From positions 186,001 through 250,000 of the forward strand of contig NZ_BPFJ01000002.1 of NCBI RefSeq assembly GCF_019972115.1: 64,000 nucleotides of DNA. The letters run 5' to 3'. A program made the position numbers and the translations under genes. Shown one piece after another: positions 28,256-40,275 of this stretch. How positions within the stretch are numbered: the first letter of the stretch is position 1; the number at the start of each line of letters is the position of its first letter. The notes under the pieces were generated by a model. It worked only from the letters and a program-made list of their open reading frames with translations. It was not told where the DNA came from and did not search any database. This DNA is from Sulfurovum sp. TSL6 (GTDB lineage: Bacteria > Campylobacterota > Campylobacteria > Campylobacterales > Sulfurovaceae).

Positions 28256-28564
28256 ATGTTTCCTCGAAAACCTGTATCATTATTAGTCATAAGTGGTACA
28301 TTATTCTATTTAACTGGCTGTGGCCATGGGAAAGAACCTGTGTATCAAAATGGATATTATCATAGCGGTGTCTATTTTGGTAAAAACTTACCTACAAACT
28401 ATCAACAAGGTATTGCAGATGGGTGTACTACATCTAAAGGTACGTATACAAAATCACATACACTCTTTAATAATGATCAAAACTATAATAATGGCTGGTT
28501 CTTGGGCCGTAATAGATGTAAACATTTATTAATTGTTGAAGATGAAAAAAATGAGGAAAAATAA
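28256..28564 (+). CDS. Small outer-membrane-type lipoprotein, unknown
   Basis: A 102-residue lipoprotein with lipobox LTGC (Cys near residue 22). The mature part is rich in Tyr, Asn and Gly and holds two motifs, QQGIADGCTTSKGTYTK and NNGWFLGRNRC, each with one Cys that could form a disulphide. The gene is in opposite orientation between obg and rpmA. Function unknown. Confidence 0.75.
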   Translation: MFPRKPVSLLVISGTLFYLTGCGHGKEPVYQNGYYHSGVYFGKNLPTNYQQGIADGCTTSKGTYTKSHTLFNNDQNYNNGWFLGRNRCKHLLIVEDEKNEEK

Positions 28565-28583
28565 GCCCGAACTTGTCGGACTT
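28563..28583 (-). terminator. Intrinsic terminator of rplU-rpmA
   Basis: On the minus strand AAGTCCGA/TCGGGCTT forms an 8-bp stem (one G-U) with a 5-base loop, followed by ATTTTT. It ends the L21-L27 transcript and overlaps the lipoprotein stop codon on the plus strand. Confidence 0.75.
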
Positions 28584-28592
28584 ATAAAGGGA

Positions 28593-28847
28593 TTATGCAG
28601 GTACTACTGAAACTTTCTTTTGAGTAGCAGATTTGTTGTCAAACTTCACTACACCTTCTACAAGTGCAAATATAGTATGGTCTTTACCCATTCCTACACC
28701 ATTACCTGGATGTACTTTTGTTCCTCTTTGTCTGATGATAATGTTACCTGGGATAACTGTTTCACCACCAAATTTTTTAACGCCTAAACGACGTCCAGCT
28801 GAATCACGGTTATTTTGAGTGGACCCTTGTCCTTTCTTGTGTGCCAT
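28593..28847 (-). CDS. rpmA: Ribosomal protein L27
   Basis: An 84-residue L27. It starts [20 protein letters not shown] with no N-terminal extension needing cleavage, and [15 protein letters not shown] follows. It contributes to the peptidyl-transferase centre. Confidence 0.98.
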   Translation of the reverse strand: MAHKKGQGSTQNNRDSAGRRLGVKKFGGETVIPGNIIIRQRGTKVHPGNGVGMGKDHTIFALVEGVVKFDNKSATQKKVSVVPA

Positions 28848-28856
28848 CTGAGCTCC

Positions 28857-29162
28857 TTATGCTATTTTAGTAATTCTAACTCTTGTAAAGCTTCTTCTGA
28901 AACCTCTTTTAAGTTTTGAATCTTTTCTTCTTCTTTTTTTGTAGATGATAACTTTTTTATCTCTACCTTCATTGATCACTTCACCTTTAACTACAGCACC
29001 CTCTACGAAAGGAGCTCCTACAGTTAATTCACCGTTGTCTACGGCTAGAACTTCTTTAAATTCTACCGCTGCTTTTGGCTCAAGATTCATGTTGTCAAAA
29101 CAGATGATATCACCCTCTTGAACTTTAAATTGTTGGCCACTTGCTTTAATGATTGCGTACAT
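28857..29162 (-). CDS. rplU: Ribosomal protein L21
   Basis: A 101-residue L21 ([18 protein letters not shown]). The start is set at 29162 because AAAGGG lies seven bases upstream and homologues begin here. The frame stays open 17 codons further without a ribosome site. The C-terminal [16 protein letters not shown] is typical. In operon with rpmA. Confidence 0.97.
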   Translation of the reverse strand: MYAIIKASGQQFKVQEGDIICFDNMNLEPKAAVEFKEVLAVDNGELTVGAPFVEGAVVKGEVINEGRDKKVIIYKKRRRKDSKLKRGFRRSFTRVRITKIA

Positions 29163-29273
29163 TGCAAACCCTTTGTATCTATTGTTTTTTAAAAAGTTCG
29201 TGATTATACCCAAACTTGTTTTAATATTTTTTTAAACTAAACCACTTTCCTCAAGTATTCTCTACTTTTGTCT

Positions 29274-29663
29274 TTAATATGTATAATCCGCTCCGGCAAG
29301 TGCGATACAATCTATCTCAACCAGTGCATTTTTTGGAAGTGTTTTCACAGCAACCGTACTACGTACTGGCTTATGTGTACCAAAATAATGTGCATAGATC
29401 GCATTGACTTTTTCGAAGTCATTCATATCTGCCAAGAAAATCGTTGTTTTGATCACATCATTGAAGTGTGCACCTGATGCTTCAAGTACATAAAAAAGGT
29501 TCTTCATAACTTGATGTGTTTGATTCTCTACATCATCTGCAGCCATGACACCTTCTGGTGTGAGTGCGATCTGTCCTGAAGTATAGATCAACCCCTTTGC
29601 TACAACTGCTTGTGAATATGGTCCTATTGCTGCGGGTGCTTCTTCTGTCGAAATAAATTTCAT
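29274..29663 (-). CDS. ridA: RidA-family enamine/imine deaminase
   Basis: A 129-residue YjgF/RidA protein. It has APAAIGPYSQAV, YTSGQIAL, the catalytic Arg segment KPVRSTVAVKTLP, and LVEIDCIAL. It hydrolyses reactive 2-aminoacrylate formed by PLP enzymes such as the IlvA encoded at 59371-60582. Confidence 0.94.
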   Translation of the reverse strand: MKFISTEEAPAAIGPYSQAVVAKGLIYTSGQIALTPEGVMAADDVENQTHQVMKNLFYVLEASGAHFNDVIKTTIFLADMNDFEKVNAIYAHYFGTHKPVRSTVAVKTLPKNALVEIDCIALAGADYTY

Positions 29664-29676
29664 TTACTTGTCCTCC

Positions 29677-30018
29677 TTAATTTCTTTCATAAAATACATA
29701 CGATGTTGAATAGTCAGAAAATTCAAAATAGACTTTCTTCTCTCCCTCATCTTTTTTACCGTTAAAGTTTAAATCATCAACTCCATAGCCGTAACGATAA
29801 GGTCTTTGCTTACTGTCACTGCTTCCATATGCTGTTGAAAGTTTATCTATTTTGATAAATTTATGTACCAGTTTATCACCTGCATAGATATCAAGTACAC
29901 CATTGGTACCCGTCCAGTTTTGCAGTGAACGACTCAAACTGTTCTGAGTCTCTTGTGTACATCCGGCAAAGAACAAAATCATTCCAGATAAAAGGAATAT
30001 TTTTAATTTCATTTTCAT
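29677..30018 (-). CDS. Small lipoprotein, unknown
   Basis: A 113-residue protein with a signal peptide and lipobox FAGC (Cys near residue 20). The mature part has a beta-rich pattern with DIYAGDKLVHKFIKIDKLST and a calcium-like acidic DDLNFNGKKDEGEKK. An AAAGGATC site precedes the ATG at 30018. No family recognised. It is 13 bases before ridA. Confidence 0.7.
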   Translation of the reverse strand: MKMKLKIFLLSGMILFFAGCTQETQNSLSRSLQNWTGTNGVLDIYAGDKLVHKFIKIDKLSTAYGSSDSKQRPYRYGYGVDDLNFNGKKDEGEKKVYFEFSDYSTSYVFYERN

Positions 30019-30065
30019 AGTGATCCTTTATTCTTTATCATATTTTAGCACTATTTGTTTTAGAT

Positions 30066-30740
30066 TTACGCCTCTGGCATACCAAATTTTTGTGTCATTA
30101 ATTCACCTTCATCATTAAAATAAAGATAATAGAGTTTATCTTTTGTCACAGAAAGCCCGGCAAGATAGCGTAATGCCAAATTTGCCTGCAAAGATCCGAT
30201 ATGCATCACGATAGGTGCAGTAATACCGCCGGGTTTGTGGTCAGAAATATTAAAAACTTGAAAATTTGCTTGATCAAAGAAACAAACCTGCCCGTTAAAC
30301 TCTTCAACACTTGCATATATCCAAGGTGTATTTGTCTCTTTGGCATGTTTATCTATCTCCCCTCTTACAGGAAGATTATCTGTAGCATCAAGTATGAGAT
30401 CATACGTGTTTCCCAACGCTTTGAATGCATCAAAATCCATATCAAAAGCAAGTGCTTTGACAAAAGGATTTTTAGACTCTATCAGTGTGGCTACAGCTTT
30501 GGCTTTGTTTTTTCCTTCATCATTGAGTGTAAATGCTATTTGTCTATGGATGTTATGATTGGAAACTGTATCGAAATCCACCATATGTATCTCACCTATA
30601 CCTGAAGTACCGAGTGCCATCGCTAAAGTAGATCCTAAACCGCCAGAACCGATGATTGCTATCTTTTTATTTTGAAGCGCCTTTTGTGTAGCCTCACCCC
30701 ATAATTGTATCTGTCTGTTAAAGTATTGTTCTGGTGTCAT
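30066..30740 (-). CDS. ThiF/MoeB/HesA-like adenylating protein, short and cysteine-poor
   Basis: A 224-residue E1-like protein with the nucleotide-binding GSGGLGSTLA, the acidic VDFDTVS and Arg segment NIHRQ, and DATDN. MoeB/ThiF enzymes usually carry two zinc CxxC pairs and often a catalytic Cys. This protein has a single Cys (GQVCFF), so the zinc site is missing. It may adenylate a carrier without forming a thioester, or be a diverged paralogue. No ThiS/MoaD-like gene is adjacent. Confidence 0.8.
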   Translation of the reverse strand: MTPEQYFNRQIQLWGEATQKALQNKKIAIIGSGGLGSTLAMALGTSGIGEIHMVDFDTVSNHNIHRQIAFTLNDEGKNKAKAVATLIESKNPFVKALAFDMDFDAFKALGNTYDLILDATDNLPVRGEIDKHAKETNTPWIYASVEEFNGQVCFFDQANFQVFNISDHKPGGITAPIVMHIGSLQANLALRYLAGLSVTKDKLYYLYFNDEGELMTQKFGMPEA

Positions 30741-30793
30741 ATCAAATCCTTTTTATACATTTTTATCAAACTGTTTCTCTTGACAAGAAAGCA

Positions 30794-31597
30794 CTACTGC
30801 ATTCTTAACTGCAACTCTTTCTCAAATGCCCATGCTTTTCTGTGTTCCAGCACATCTGCTTTATCTATCACCTCAACCAGCATAGACTCTTTATCTTCAA
30901 GCATCATCTCTATTTCACCTTCTGGTGATACGAGCATCGTATCACCGTAAAATTTCCATTTGACTTCATTGTCACTGTATTCACCTAAACGATTAGCCCT
31001 CAGTATATAACATCCGTGTAAAAAAGCTTTAGTTTTGATGATCTCTCTCCAACGGTTATGAGATCCAAATGTTGAAGCAGTAGGGAGCAGTACAAGATCG
31101 ATCTTTTTTTCAGTTGCCCTTTGCCAGAAATGGTCAAAATGAAGTTCAAATCCAGCCATGACCATCACTTTGAAGCCTTTTATATTGAAAGTCATAGGAT
31201 CTTTAAGTGCATTGATAGGATTGGCAAAAAACTTTTTTTCATTCCAATGCGCATAAGGAAGAAGAATTTGCTGTTCATAATATCTTGTGGTCTTAGGCGT
31301 GATCTTCATAATGGTTTTATGATATCCATCTTTTTTCGTGACAATGATAGGTGCAACAAACACAATATCATATTTTGCTGCAAGGTGTTTAAGAAGCTCT
31401 GTATGTTTACGTGTCTGTTCTTTCACCATATTTGGTGACATTGTGGCAAACTCTTTAAAAAAATGATTCAGCACATACTCACCAAGAAGCATTACCTCTG
31501 CATTTCTTTGCTTGGCTTGCTTCAAATAAAACTCTAGCCTTGTTGCATTCATACCCAATGTTGGTAATTGGAGTGCTGCTACAACAAGTTGTGCCAT
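30794..31597 (-). CDS. Nitrilase-fold protein lacking the catalytic Cys and Lys
   Basis: A 267-residue carbon-nitrogen hydrolase homologue. The Glu of the Glu-Lys-Cys triad appears kept (E40 in MLLGEYVL). The Lys position (family YRKxH) reads YEQQ, with Q109. The nucleophile segment (family ICWDxxFP) reads AGFELHF, putting G149 where Cys is expected. The rest of the fold (VLLPTASTFGSHNRW) is well kept. It is therefore probably not an amidase. In operon with xseB; Campylobacter has a nitrilase gene next to this locus. Confidence 0.85.
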   Translation of the reverse strand: MAQLVVAALQLPTLGMNATRLEFYLKQAKQRNAEVMLLGEYVLNHFFKEFATMSPNMVKEQTRKHTELLKHLAAKYDIVFVAPIIVTKKDGYHKTIMKITPKTTRYYEQQILLPYAHWNEKKFFANPINALKDPMTFNIKGFKVMVMAGFELHFDHFWQRATEKKIDLVLLPTASTFGSHNRWREIIKTKAFLHGCYILRANRLGEYSDNEVKWKFYGDTMLVSPEGEIEMMLEDKESMLVEVIDKADVLEHRKAWAFEKELQLRMQ

Positions 31598-31806
31598 TAC
31601 AGAGTATCTCCAGTATTTTGATTGGCCTGTTCTATCACTGTGATTTTCGTTTTGGCTTCTTCTATGAGTGTTTGTGCCTCTTTGATATTTTTTAAACCCT
31701 CTTCATACAGCTTGACTGACTCTTCAAGTGTGATCTCCGGATTCATCAATTTTTCAAGTAATTCTTTTGAATGTGCGAGTTTCTCTTCAAATGTTTCATT
31801 TTTCAT
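31597..31806 (-). CDS. xseB: Exodeoxyribonuclease VII small subunit
   Basis: A 69-residue XseB with the family pattern TFEEKLAHSKELLEKLMNPE and LEESVKLYEEGLKNIKEAQ. It forms a complex with XseA (not in the window). It overlaps metX by four bases and touches the nitrilase-like gene. Confidence 0.93.
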   Translation of the reverse strand: MKNETFEEKLAHSKELLEKLMNPEITLEESVKLYEEGLKNIKEAQTLIEEAKTKITVIEQANQNTGDTL

Positions 31807-32897
31807 TGTAATACGTCCTTAATATGGTCTTCAAATTTATCTAACTCTACTAAAAAGGCATCATGTCCATAATTACTCTGAACTTCTAAATAGGTATGCG
31901 ACTGTCCATTACGTTCCATCATCTTAGCAATATGTTCCATCTCACAAGGGAAAAACAGATAATCAGTTGAAAAACTGATCAAATGCACATTTGCTTTGAT
32001 ACGTAAAATAGCCTCATGCAAAGAGTCATATCCACGACTTAAATTAAAGGTATTGATCGCTTTTACTATATATAGGTAAGAAAGCGGATCAAATATACGT
32101 GAAAAGTTATTGGTATTGTACTCCATATATCTTTCAACTTCATAACGTCCGAAGAGTTCAAAAAGTCCATCGTTATTCACATAATTACGTCCAAACTTAT
32201 TATCCATAGAGTCTGGTGACAGGTAAGAGATGTGTCCTGCGATACGTCCTATAGCTAATCCATCCAATCCCTCTTCCTGAAAGGCACCTTTTTCATAGTT
32301 TCCATGTTTAAATCGCGGATCTCTACGTATCGCTTCTACAGCCACTTTGTTGAATGCTATGGTCCAGGGTCTTGTAGCGTACGTAGCAGCAAGAGAAATG
32401 ATATCATCTGAAAAGTTCGGGTAATCTACTGCGAATTGAAGTGCTTGCATACCCCCCATAGAACCACCCACTATAGCACGTACATGGTAGATACCCAATT
32501 GAGAAAGAAGATGCATTTGTGCACGTACCATATCTTTAACGGTCACTACAGGAAATCGAAGTCTATAAGGATCTTCACTGGGGTAATTGTTGCTCATCGG
32601 TCCTGTCGACCCGAAACATGAACCTATCACATTGGTACAGATCACAAAATATTTACTGGTATCAATCGCTTTACCGTCACCAATCAATCCATCCCACCAG
32701 CCGGCTTTTCGCTCACCTTCATAGGTCCCGGCTGCATGATGGGAACCACTCAGGGCATGACAGACTAAAATAACATTAGACTTGTCTTCGTTTAACTCTC
32801 CGTATGTCTCATAGGCGATCTCATACGGTTCTAAGATACGCCCACTCTCTAAGTAGAGAGGAGAGCTAAACTGTGCTGTTTTAGTTGTGATTTCCAT
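31803..32897 (-). CDS. metX: Homoserine O-acetyltransferase
   Basis: A 364-residue alpha/beta-hydrolase of the MetX family. It has the nucleophile elbow GGSMGGMQAL, early NVILVCHALSGS, and a C-terminal NYGHDAFLVE holding the catalytic His. It makes O-acetylhomoserine (the succinyl form cannot be excluded) for the MetY gene upstream. The two are separated by a 191-base gap that holds a palindrome but no ORF. Confidence 0.94.
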   Translation of the reverse strand: MEITTKTAQFSSPLYLESGRILEPYEIAYETYGELNEDKSNVILVCHALSGSHHAAGTYEGERKAGWWDGLIGDGKAIDTSKYFVICTNVIGSCFGSTGPMSNNYPSEDPYRLRFPVVTVKDMVRAQMHLLSQLGIYHVRAIVGGSMGGMQALQFAVDYPNFSDDIISLAATYATRPWTIAFNKVAVEAIRRDPRFKHGNYEKGAFQEEGLDGLAIGRIAGHISYLSPDSMDNKFGRNYVNNDGLFELFGRYEVERYMEYNTNNFSRIFDPLSYLYIVKAINTFNLSRGYDSLHEAILRIKANVHLISFSTDYLFFPCEMEHIAKMMERNGQSHTYLEVQSNYGHDAFLVELDKFEDHIKDVLQ

Positions 32898-32955
32898 AGA
32901 CTGCTTTTTTATTTATAAGACATTTTTTGAGCTCAGCCAAAATCTACATTATCAC

Positions 32956-32972
32956 TATGGCATACCCAAGGG
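32956..32972. promoter_or_regulatory. Short palindrome between metY and metX
   Basis: ATACCC-AA-GGGTAT at about 32962-32975 is a perfect 6-bp dyad in the 191-base gap upstream of metX. The gap also holds a GGCTCATGCGAC stretch at about 33000 resembling parts of 41031 and 43235. It is a possible operator; weak evidence. Confidence 0.25.
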
Positions 32973-33088
32973 TATACACTAACGATAAACTCAACTCTTG
33001 GCTCATGCGACGGGGTCACATACAAGCACAATGTCCATTATTATATTATTTGTAGTATTTTATCTAATTTGGGCTTTTATTCTATCTA

Positions 33089-34354
33089 TTAACCTAAGGC
33101 CTTTGCTAAATCATCGATAAGGTCTTGTGTATCTTCTATACCCACACTCAATCTCACTAACCCTCCAGGAACACCAGCCTCTTCAAGCTCTTTAGCTGAA
33201 AGTTGTTGGTGTGTTGTACTTGCCGGATGCGTGATGATCGACTTAGAATCCCCAATATTTACAACCACAGCAAAAATATCTGTAGCATCTGCAATACTTT
33301 GTGCTAATTCTTTACTCTCTACTTCAAAGGAAAGAAGACCACTAGCCATCCCCTCTTTAAAGTACTTTTGAACCAGTGGGTTTTGGGCACTGGACTTTAG
33401 ACCCGGGTAATTTACCTTTTTGACCTTTGGATGTGCTTCCAAGAACTCTGCTATAGCCAATGCTGACGCAGAATGCTGTTTCATGCGAAGTGGTAATGTC
33501 TCTAATCCCTGAATGTATAACCAAGAGTTAAAAGGTGAAGGTGCAGCACCCAGGTCACGAAGCAACGATAAACGTGTTCGAAGTGTAAATAGTGGTAGTG
33601 GGACATCAGAGTATACAAGCCCATGATAACTTGCATCTGGCTCATTAAAGTGTGCGTAACGCGCATTTCCTTTGATCTTCTCTACCAGATTGTGACGTTC
33701 TACGATGACACCACCGATTGCCAGTCCCTGACCCGTCGTATATTTACTTGCAGAGTGTACCGCGATATCTACACCATGTTCCAATGGTTTACATAAAATA
33801 GGGGTTGCAACCGTATTGTCTACACAAGTTAAAATATTATGTTTATCGGCGATAGCAACGATAGCATCAAAATCAGCCACATCGATACTCGGATTTGTAA
33901 TACTCTCAAAGAGTATGATCTTCGTTCTATCATCTACCAATGCTTCTATCTCAGAGGGATTTCTTACATCAAAGTAACGTGTCTCTATACCAAAACGTTT
34001 GATCGTATGCCCGGTAAGTGTCGTCGTTCCACCATACACTTGTTTTGCAACGATGATATTATCTCCGGCTTCTGCTACATTCGCAATAGCATAAAAAATA
34101 GCCGACATTCCAGAGGCAGTCCCGATAGCAGCTACACCGCCTTCAAGTGCCGCAAAACGTTTTTCAAACACATCTGTAGTCGGGTTCATTAATCTTGAAT
34201 AGATATTACCCAACTCTTTAAGTGCAAAGAGGTTTGCTGCATGTTCCGTATCTCTAAACTCATACGCTGTACTCTGATAGATAGGTACTGCCATAGTCCC
34301 TTGTGCATCTTTCTCATATCCTGCATGGACGGCTAGTGTTTGTTCGTGCATCAC
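33089..34354 (-). CDS. metY: O-acetylhomoserine sulfhydrylase
   Basis: A 421-residue Cys/Met-metabolism PLP enzyme. The PLP lysine is in HSASKYTTGQGLAIGG, with YSRLMNPTTDVFEKR and VDNTVATPILCKP. Length and sequence fit MetY, which joins sulfide to O-acetylhomoserine to give homocysteine, rather than shorter cystathionine synthases. With metX and metH here, most of methionine synthesis is in the window. Confidence 0.94.
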   Translation of the reverse strand: MMHEQTLAVHAGYEKDAQGTMAVPIYQSTAYEFRDTEHAANLFALKELGNIYSRLMNPTTDVFEKRFAALEGGVAAIGTASGMSAIFYAIANVAEAGDNIIVAKQVYGGTTTLTGHTIKRFGIETRYFDVRNPSEIEALVDDRTKIILFESITNPSIDVADFDAIVAIADKHNILTCVDNTVATPILCKPLEHGVDIAVHSASKYTTGQGLAIGGVIVERHNLVEKIKGNARYAHFNEPDASYHGLVYSDVPLPLFTLRTRLSLLRDLGAAPSPFNSWLYIQGLETLPLRMKQHSASALAIAEFLEAHPKVKKVNYPGLKSSAQNPLVQKYFKEGMASGLLSFEVESKELAQSIADATDIFAVVVNIGDSKSIITHPASTTHQQLSAKELEEAGVPGGLVRLSVGIEDTQDLIDDLAKALG

Positions 34355-34452
34355 AATTCCTTATTTTATTATATAGGTAAATTATAGCTTGTGCTTGCTT
34401 GAAGAGAAGATTGATTGAAAGAAAAGATATCGTATTTACTAATGAAAGGAAT

Positions 34453-34471
34453 CCCCGTATCACATACGGGG
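34453..34471 (-). terminator. Terminator after guaB
   Basis: A perfect 8-bp stem CCCCGTAT/ATACGGGG with a 3-base loop lies 17 bases past the guaB stop. On the minus strand it is followed by ATTCCTTT. Confidence 0.7.
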
Positions 34472-34487
34472 AGTTTGATGAGAATGT

Positions 34488-37287
<2,800 letters not shown>

Positions 37288-37291
<4 letters not shown>

Positions 37292-37413
37292 GACTTGCTT
37301 CCTTTCCTTTTATAATATTCTACCATTGCCAATCCTATACCCACCAATCCAAAGATAAAAATGATCGAACCAATGATCACTTCCATTTGTATAGGTTGAG
37401 ACATGTCAAACAT
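37288..37413 (-). CDS. 41-residue single-span membrane protein between ileS and gatA
   Basis: This short frame starts at 37413 (ATG sharing one base with the ileS stop) and ends with a TGA overlapping the gatA GTG start. It encodes one hydrophobic helix (about residues 11-31, [20 protein letters not shown]) and a basic tail YYKRKGSKS. Tight overlaps on both sides argue it is real. I recall a similar tiny gene here in Campylobacter (between ileS and gatA). Function unknown. Confidence 0.75.
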
Positions 37414-40181
37414 TAGGCAACATCTCCATTACCGACAACATTCGCACATCTCTCACAGGCACACTCATCACTGCTACTAGTAAATCTCCAACATCTTGGG
37501 CATTTTGAAGCAGTTGCCTTATGTACAGTATAAGTTGATCCATCCACTTCAAAAGAAGCAACTTGTTCACCCTCGCTGCTTGATTTCATCGCTGAAACTA
37601 CAAACCAGTCTTCAAGGTCTTTACTGTCTTTGATTTCAAATACACTCATATCCCCTGCGATCTCCACTTCAAGTGTTGACTTCATCAGTTTCTCTTTTTT
37701 GAGTTTATCTACGGCTTCAGAGAATTTCACTCTTGCTTCCAAAAGAACCTTATCATCAAAACTTGCTTCAACTTCCGGTACTTCAACATACACAAGGTCA
37801 AATACATTTTCCATATCACCTTTGAAAAGTGCCGGTGCATACTCCAGGATCTCATCGGCTGTATAAGTCAATACTGGAGCTATGAGTCCCAACATCGCTT
37901 TGGCAATATGTGCCATTGCGGACTGTGTTGCTCTTCTGACAGGATCATTTTTATCTTCACAGTAGAGTCGGTCTTTGGTGATATCCATATAGATACCTGA
38001 AAGCTCATTGGTAATGAAGTGGTTCAATGTTGCAAATCCTCTAAGGAAATCATAGGCATCAAAGTTTGCTTTGACCGATGCAAATACCTCTGCTGCCTTC
38101 GTAAGTATCCATCTGTCCAGTTCTCCATACGCATCATTGGTCACATAGGTTTCAAGATCATCTACATTCGCAAGTAGGAATCTAAACGTATTTCTTATCT
38201 TTCTATACTGTTCAGCCGTCTGTTTCAAAATACCGTCAGAAATTTTCAAGTCTGACTGATAGTCAGAAAGTGCCACCCACAGTCTGAGAATTTCTGAACC
38301 ATACTCTTTGATGACTTTGTCCGGTGCCACAACGTTACCTTTGGACTTACTCATCTTCTCGCCCTTCTCATCCACAGTAAACCCGTGAGTGATCAGTGTT
38401 TTATAAGGTGAAACTTCATTCACGGCTGCTGAAAGCAATAATGAAGACTGGAACCAGCCTCTGTGTTGGTCACTTCCTTCAATGTAAAGAGACGCCGGAT
38501 ACTCACCCGCATCATAATTACCGCTTTTGATCACCGAGTTCCAAGTCGAACCTGAGTCAAACCATACATCCAGGATATCATCGATCTTTTCCAGATCATC
38601 GGCGTTATAACCCGAGTTCTCAGGAAGAAGCGCTTCGATACTCATTGAGTACCAGGCATCTGCACCCTGTGCATCAAAAAGAGTCGCTACATGGTCCAAT
38701 ACCTTTTTATCAAAGATCACTTCTTTGGTACTCTTATTTCTAAAAAATGCTATCGGAACACCCCAAGAACGCTGACGAGAAATACACCAGTCAGGTCTTC
38801 CTTCTATCATCGGTTTGAGACGGTTCTTAGATGTCTTAGGATAAAAGTCCACACCTTCAATAGCATGAAGTGCTGTATCTCTCAGTGTATCTTTGGCACC
38901 TTGAGCTGTGTCATCTATAGAGATGAACCACTGATTCGTTGCTCTATAGATCAACGGTTTTTTCGTTCTCCAGCAGTGTGGATAAGAGTGAACAAATTTA
39001 CTCTCTTTTAACAAGGCATCACCCAAGATCTCCAAGATAGGCTCATTGGCTTTAAAGATATGCATGCCGATAAACTCATCTGCATTAGGAAGAAGATTTA
39101 AACCTTTGACACTCTCATCATAACATCCACGCTCATCTACAGGCATCACGACTTCAAGACCATATTTCAGTCCTACTTTGTAGTCATCCTCACCATGTCC
39201 CGGAGCGGTATGTACACAACCCGTACCACCATCCATAAGTACGTGTTCACCGAGGATCACTTTAGATGTACGACCATTTACAGGGTTAATAGCTAAAAGG
39301 TTTTCCATCTCCGTTGCAGCGATCTTTCTACTTGAATGCCCAGAGACCACACCCTCTTCTATCATCGCTTCGTAACGTGCATCTGCTACGATATGACCAT
39401 CATCAGTCAAGACATACATCTCATCAGGATTAAGAGAGATACCTGTATTTGCAGGTAGTGTCCAAGGTGTTGTCGTCCAGATCACAAGACCTGCTTTACC
39501 TTCTATACCTAACTTCTCTTTGGCTGCATCACTGAGTTCAAAGTGTACATAGATAGAGTAATCTTCTTTATCTTCGTACTCTACTTCTGCATCAGCAAGT
39601 GCTGTTCTTGCAGCCCATGACCAGAAAATAGGTTTATGTCTTTCGACCAAAAGACCTTTTTGTGCTAATTCACAAAGTGTTCTATAGATATTTGCTTCAA
39701 ATTTAAAATCCATCGTTACATACGGGTTTTCCCAATCTGCAATCACACCTAAAGCTTTAAATCCGTCTCTTTGGATGTCTACAAACTTCGCAGCATGTGC
39801 ACGACAAAGTTCTCTAAACTTCTCTGTAGGCATCGCTTCTTTTTTGCTTTTGCCCAGTTTCTCTTCAACTTTCTGCTCGATAGGCAAACCATGACAGTCC
39901 CAGCCCGGAGTCATACGTACCGCTTTCCCTTGGAAATAGTTATACTTTAAAATGATATCTTTGAGTACTTTGTTCAGTGCATGTCCAATGTGAATGTCAC
40001 CGTTGGCATACGGAGGTCCATCATGAAGTGTAAACATTTCAGCATCTGCACGTTTTGCTTTCATCTGTTCATAAATATCGGCATCAAACCATGCATTATA
40101 CTTTTTAGGCTCATTGTTTGGAAGATTCCCACGCATTGGAAAATCTGTTTTTGGGAGGAGGAGTGTGTCTTTAAAATCCAT
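37413..40181 (-). CDS. ileS: Isoleucyl-tRNA synthetase
   Basis: A class I synthetase of about 922 residues. It has HIGH (GDIHIGHALNK), the editing domain, KMSKS (GEKMSKSKGNV), and a C-terminal zinc finger CPRCWRF with CERC. The start is set at 40181 (MDFKDTLLLPKTDFPMRG) because AAGG lies about 10 bases upstream. A GTG four codons earlier (40193) is less likely. Confidence 0.97.
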   Translation of the reverse strand: MDFKDTLLLPKTDFPMRGNLPNNEPKKYNAWFDADIYEQMKAKRADAEMFTLHDGPPYANGDIHIGHALNKVLKDIILKYNYFQGKAVRMTPGWDCHGLPIEQKVEEKLGKSKKEAMPTEKFRELCRAHAAKFVDIQRDGFKALGVIADWENPYVTMDFKFEANIYRTLCELAQKGLLVERHKPIFWSWAARTALADAEVEYEDKEDYSIYVHFELSDAAKEKLGIEGKAGLVIWTTTPWTLPANTGISLNPDEMYVLTDDGHIVADARYEAMIEEGVVSGHSSRKIAATEMENLLAINPVNGRTSKVILGEHVLMDGGTGCVHTAPGHGEDDYKVGLKYGLEVVMPVDERGCYDESVKGLNLLPNADEFIGMHIFKANEPILEILGDALLKESKFVHSYPHCWRTKKPLIYRATNQWFISIDDTAQGAKDTLRDTALHAIEGVDFYPKTSKNRLKPMIEGRPDWCISRQRSWGVPIAFFRNKSTKEVIFDKKVLDHVATLFDAQGADAWYSMSIEALLPENSGYNADDLEKIDDILDVWFDSGSTWNSVIKSGNYDAGEYPASLYIEGSDQHRGWFQSSLLLSAAVNEVSPYKTLITHGFTVDEKGEKMSKSKGNVVAPDKVIKEYGSEILRLWVALSDYQSDLKISDGILKQTAEQYRKIRNTFRFLLANVDDLETYVTNDAYGELDRWILTKAAEVFASVKANFDAYDFLRGFATLNHFITNELSGIYMDITKDRLYCEDKNDPVRRATQSAMAHIAKAMLGLIAPVLTYTADEILEYAPALFKGDMENVFDLVYVEVPEVEASFDDKVLLEARVKFSEAVDKLKKEKLMKSTLEVEIAGDMSVFEIKDSKDLEDWFVVSAMKSSSEGEQVASFEVDGSTYTVHKATASKCPRCWRFTSSSDECACERCANVVGNGDVA

Positions 40182-40275
40182 AGTCGATAACACCTTAATG
40201 AGGGTCGCCCCTGTTATATTATCCCGTGATTGTATCTAAAAGAGCATTAGAAGCTACTTTCGGTACAATTATCTT

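Noticed and set aside
29163-29213. 17-codon extension of ribosomal protein L21
   Set aside because: The ATG at 29162 has AAAGGG at proper spacing and matches the usual L21 start.
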